This document shows positions 63,338 through 64,000 of a stretch of 64,000 bases of DNA, one piece after another. The notes under the pieces were generated by a model, which saw nothing but the letters and a program-made list of their open reading frames with translations, was not told where the DNA came from and did no database searches. The position numbers and the translations under genes were made by a program. Source of the stretch: Niastella caeni (GTDB lineage: Bacteria > Bacteroidota > Bacteroidia > Chitinophagales > Chitinophagaceae); NCBI RefSeq assembly GCF_004834005.1, contig NZ_STFF01000004.1, positions 124,001 to 188,000 of the forward strand, in the 5' to 3' direction. Every line of letters starts with the position of its first letter. Positions within the stretch are counted from its first letter, which is position 1.

Positions 63338-63736
63338 TTAACTTGTTCTGAATATTGCGAATGCCCTGTCTTCTTTTGTAAATCCAACTTTTGGGTAATA
63401 TTCCATTGCTGTAGGAACTGAAAGCAGTAAAATCATAACCTGTTCCCCTACTTTCTCTCTTGTGAAGTCAATGAGTTTTTTCCCTATTCCAGATTTTTTA
63501 TAGTTGGGATCTACTGCTAAATCTGCAAGGTAGCAACTCCAGGCCCAGTCGGTAATAGATCTGGCAACTCCTACGAGAGTTGAATTATCCCAAGCTGTAA
63601 CAATGAGGTTTGAATTTTCAAACATGATTTTGATTCGATCTTTATCGGCTGTTGGTCTCGGTAATCCAGATTCATTATAAAGTTTTACTATCTGGTCGGG
63701 AGTAGGAACAATATCAAATTTGTAGATGATTTCCAT
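63338..63736 (-). CDS. GNAT-family N-acetyltransferase
   Basis: 132 residues from ATG 63736 (MEIIYKFDIV); the longer frame to 63799 runs into a palindrome. Acetyl-CoA-binding motif A is visible in LADLAVDPNYKKSGIGKKLIDF, with motif B in FTREKVGEQVMILLLSVPTA and a C-terminal YPKVGFTKEDRAFAIF. The substrate is unknown. Confidence 0.9.
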   Translation of the reverse strand: MEIIYKFDIVPTPDQIVKLYNESGLPRPTADKDRIKIMFENSNLIVTAWDNSTLVGVARSITDWAWSCYLADLAVDPNYKKSGIGKKLIDFTREKVGEQVMILLLSVPTAMEYYPKVGFTKEDRAFAIFRTS

Positions 63737-63785
63737 GTGATGATTTCGATTTGGAATACTATTTTCTTTAATGCTTGCAGCCAAC

Positions 63786-63842
63786 GTTCCGGGCCTCACT
63801 AAGTACGGGCATTCGTATCCCGTCTATTCGCCTGGCCGTAAC
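63786..63842. repeat. 57-base imperfect palindrome upstream of the GNAT gene
   Basis: GTTCCGGGCC and GGCCGTAAC pair imperfectly at the ends, and ACGGG with CCCGT inside (63805-63823). The GTT...AAC ends resemble integron attC sites, but the consensus GTTRRRY/RYYYAAC is not met. Beyond it, to 64,000, I see nothing identifiable. Confidence 0.4.
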
Positions 63843-64000
63843 TTTTGATTTTATACGTCTAAAGTAAAAAAAATAAATAGAATTACAACTGCTGATGTGA
63901 GTTACTAATCATATCGTATTTTACAAAACCCATGTTGCGTTCGCTTTAGTCACGCAATTTTAAATGTGGTATCAATATTTTTTCAAGTTCTGTCAAACTA

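Noticed and set aside
63786..63842. Integron attC site
   Set aside because: The GTT...AAC ends and folding are suggestive, but the GTTRRRY/RYYYAAC boxes are not met and no integron integrase or cassette array is present.

Overview
The window looks like a chromosome segment of a Bacteroidota bacterium, most likely a Chitinophagaceae member (Niastella/Chitinophaga type). This is inferred from two secreted proteins with type IX secretion C-terminal sorting domains, TonB-dependent receptors paired with lipoproteins, many DUF families typical of the phylum, signal peptides ending in AQ, and TAnnTTTG-type promoters. The identification rests on protein family content, not on a database search. No phage, CRISPR array or insertion sequence is visible.

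Layout. 0-24 kb is mostly housekeeping: a SpoU RNA methyltransferase, an Omp85-family outer membrane protein, truB, a MoxR/DUF58/DUF4350/DUF4129/SpoIIM cluster with a divergent RDD gene, proS, a FadL-like porin, miaA, a CCA-adding enzyme, a heptosyltransferase-like GT9, a Sua5/YrdC threonylcarbamoyl-AMP synthase, dapD and an EamA transporter. 25.7-27.8 kb carries two YciI-like proteins followed by an ECF42-type sigma factor. 28-43 kb holds a patatin lipase, a DUF11 surface protein, a degenerate single-domain receiver, a TonB receptor with a DUF4374 lipoprotein, a GH64-CBM6 beta-1,3-glucanase and a GH3 beta-glucosidase; the last two together suggest beta-glucan use. 43-51 kb holds small hypotheticals, a GxGYxYP-type protein, an esterase, a VOC protein and an AraC regulator.

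50.9-61.7 kb is a cobalamin region. cobQ, a CobD/CobC-like aminotransferase, cbiB and a P-loop NTPase form one operon. A cobalamin riboswitch then precedes btuF, btuC, btuD, a BtuB-like receptor and a PduO-type adenosyltransferase, which would import B12 or cobinamide and adenosylate it. The right end has tRNA-Leu(CAG), a lipoprotein and a GNAT acetyltransferase.

The most unusual signal is not a gene. About twenty gene-flanking sites carry arms built from imperfect tandem words of 7 nt (sometimes 8 nt), usually with reverse-complement arms nearby that would fold into long hairpins. Each site uses its own word (for example TTTGTGG, TTGAATG, CTAGTGG, CTGTAAC, GATTTGGG), but words recur between sites. 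Most arms begin at or within a few bases of a stop codon. In at least seven genes the stop codon is itself part of a repeat word, so the repeat supplies the end of the protein. One such element sits inside the variable stem of the cobalamin riboswitch, and another is split over a convergent gene pair with arms in the order a-b-a'-b'. The closest described analogue I know of is the heptanucleotide STRR repeats of filamentous cyanobacteria.
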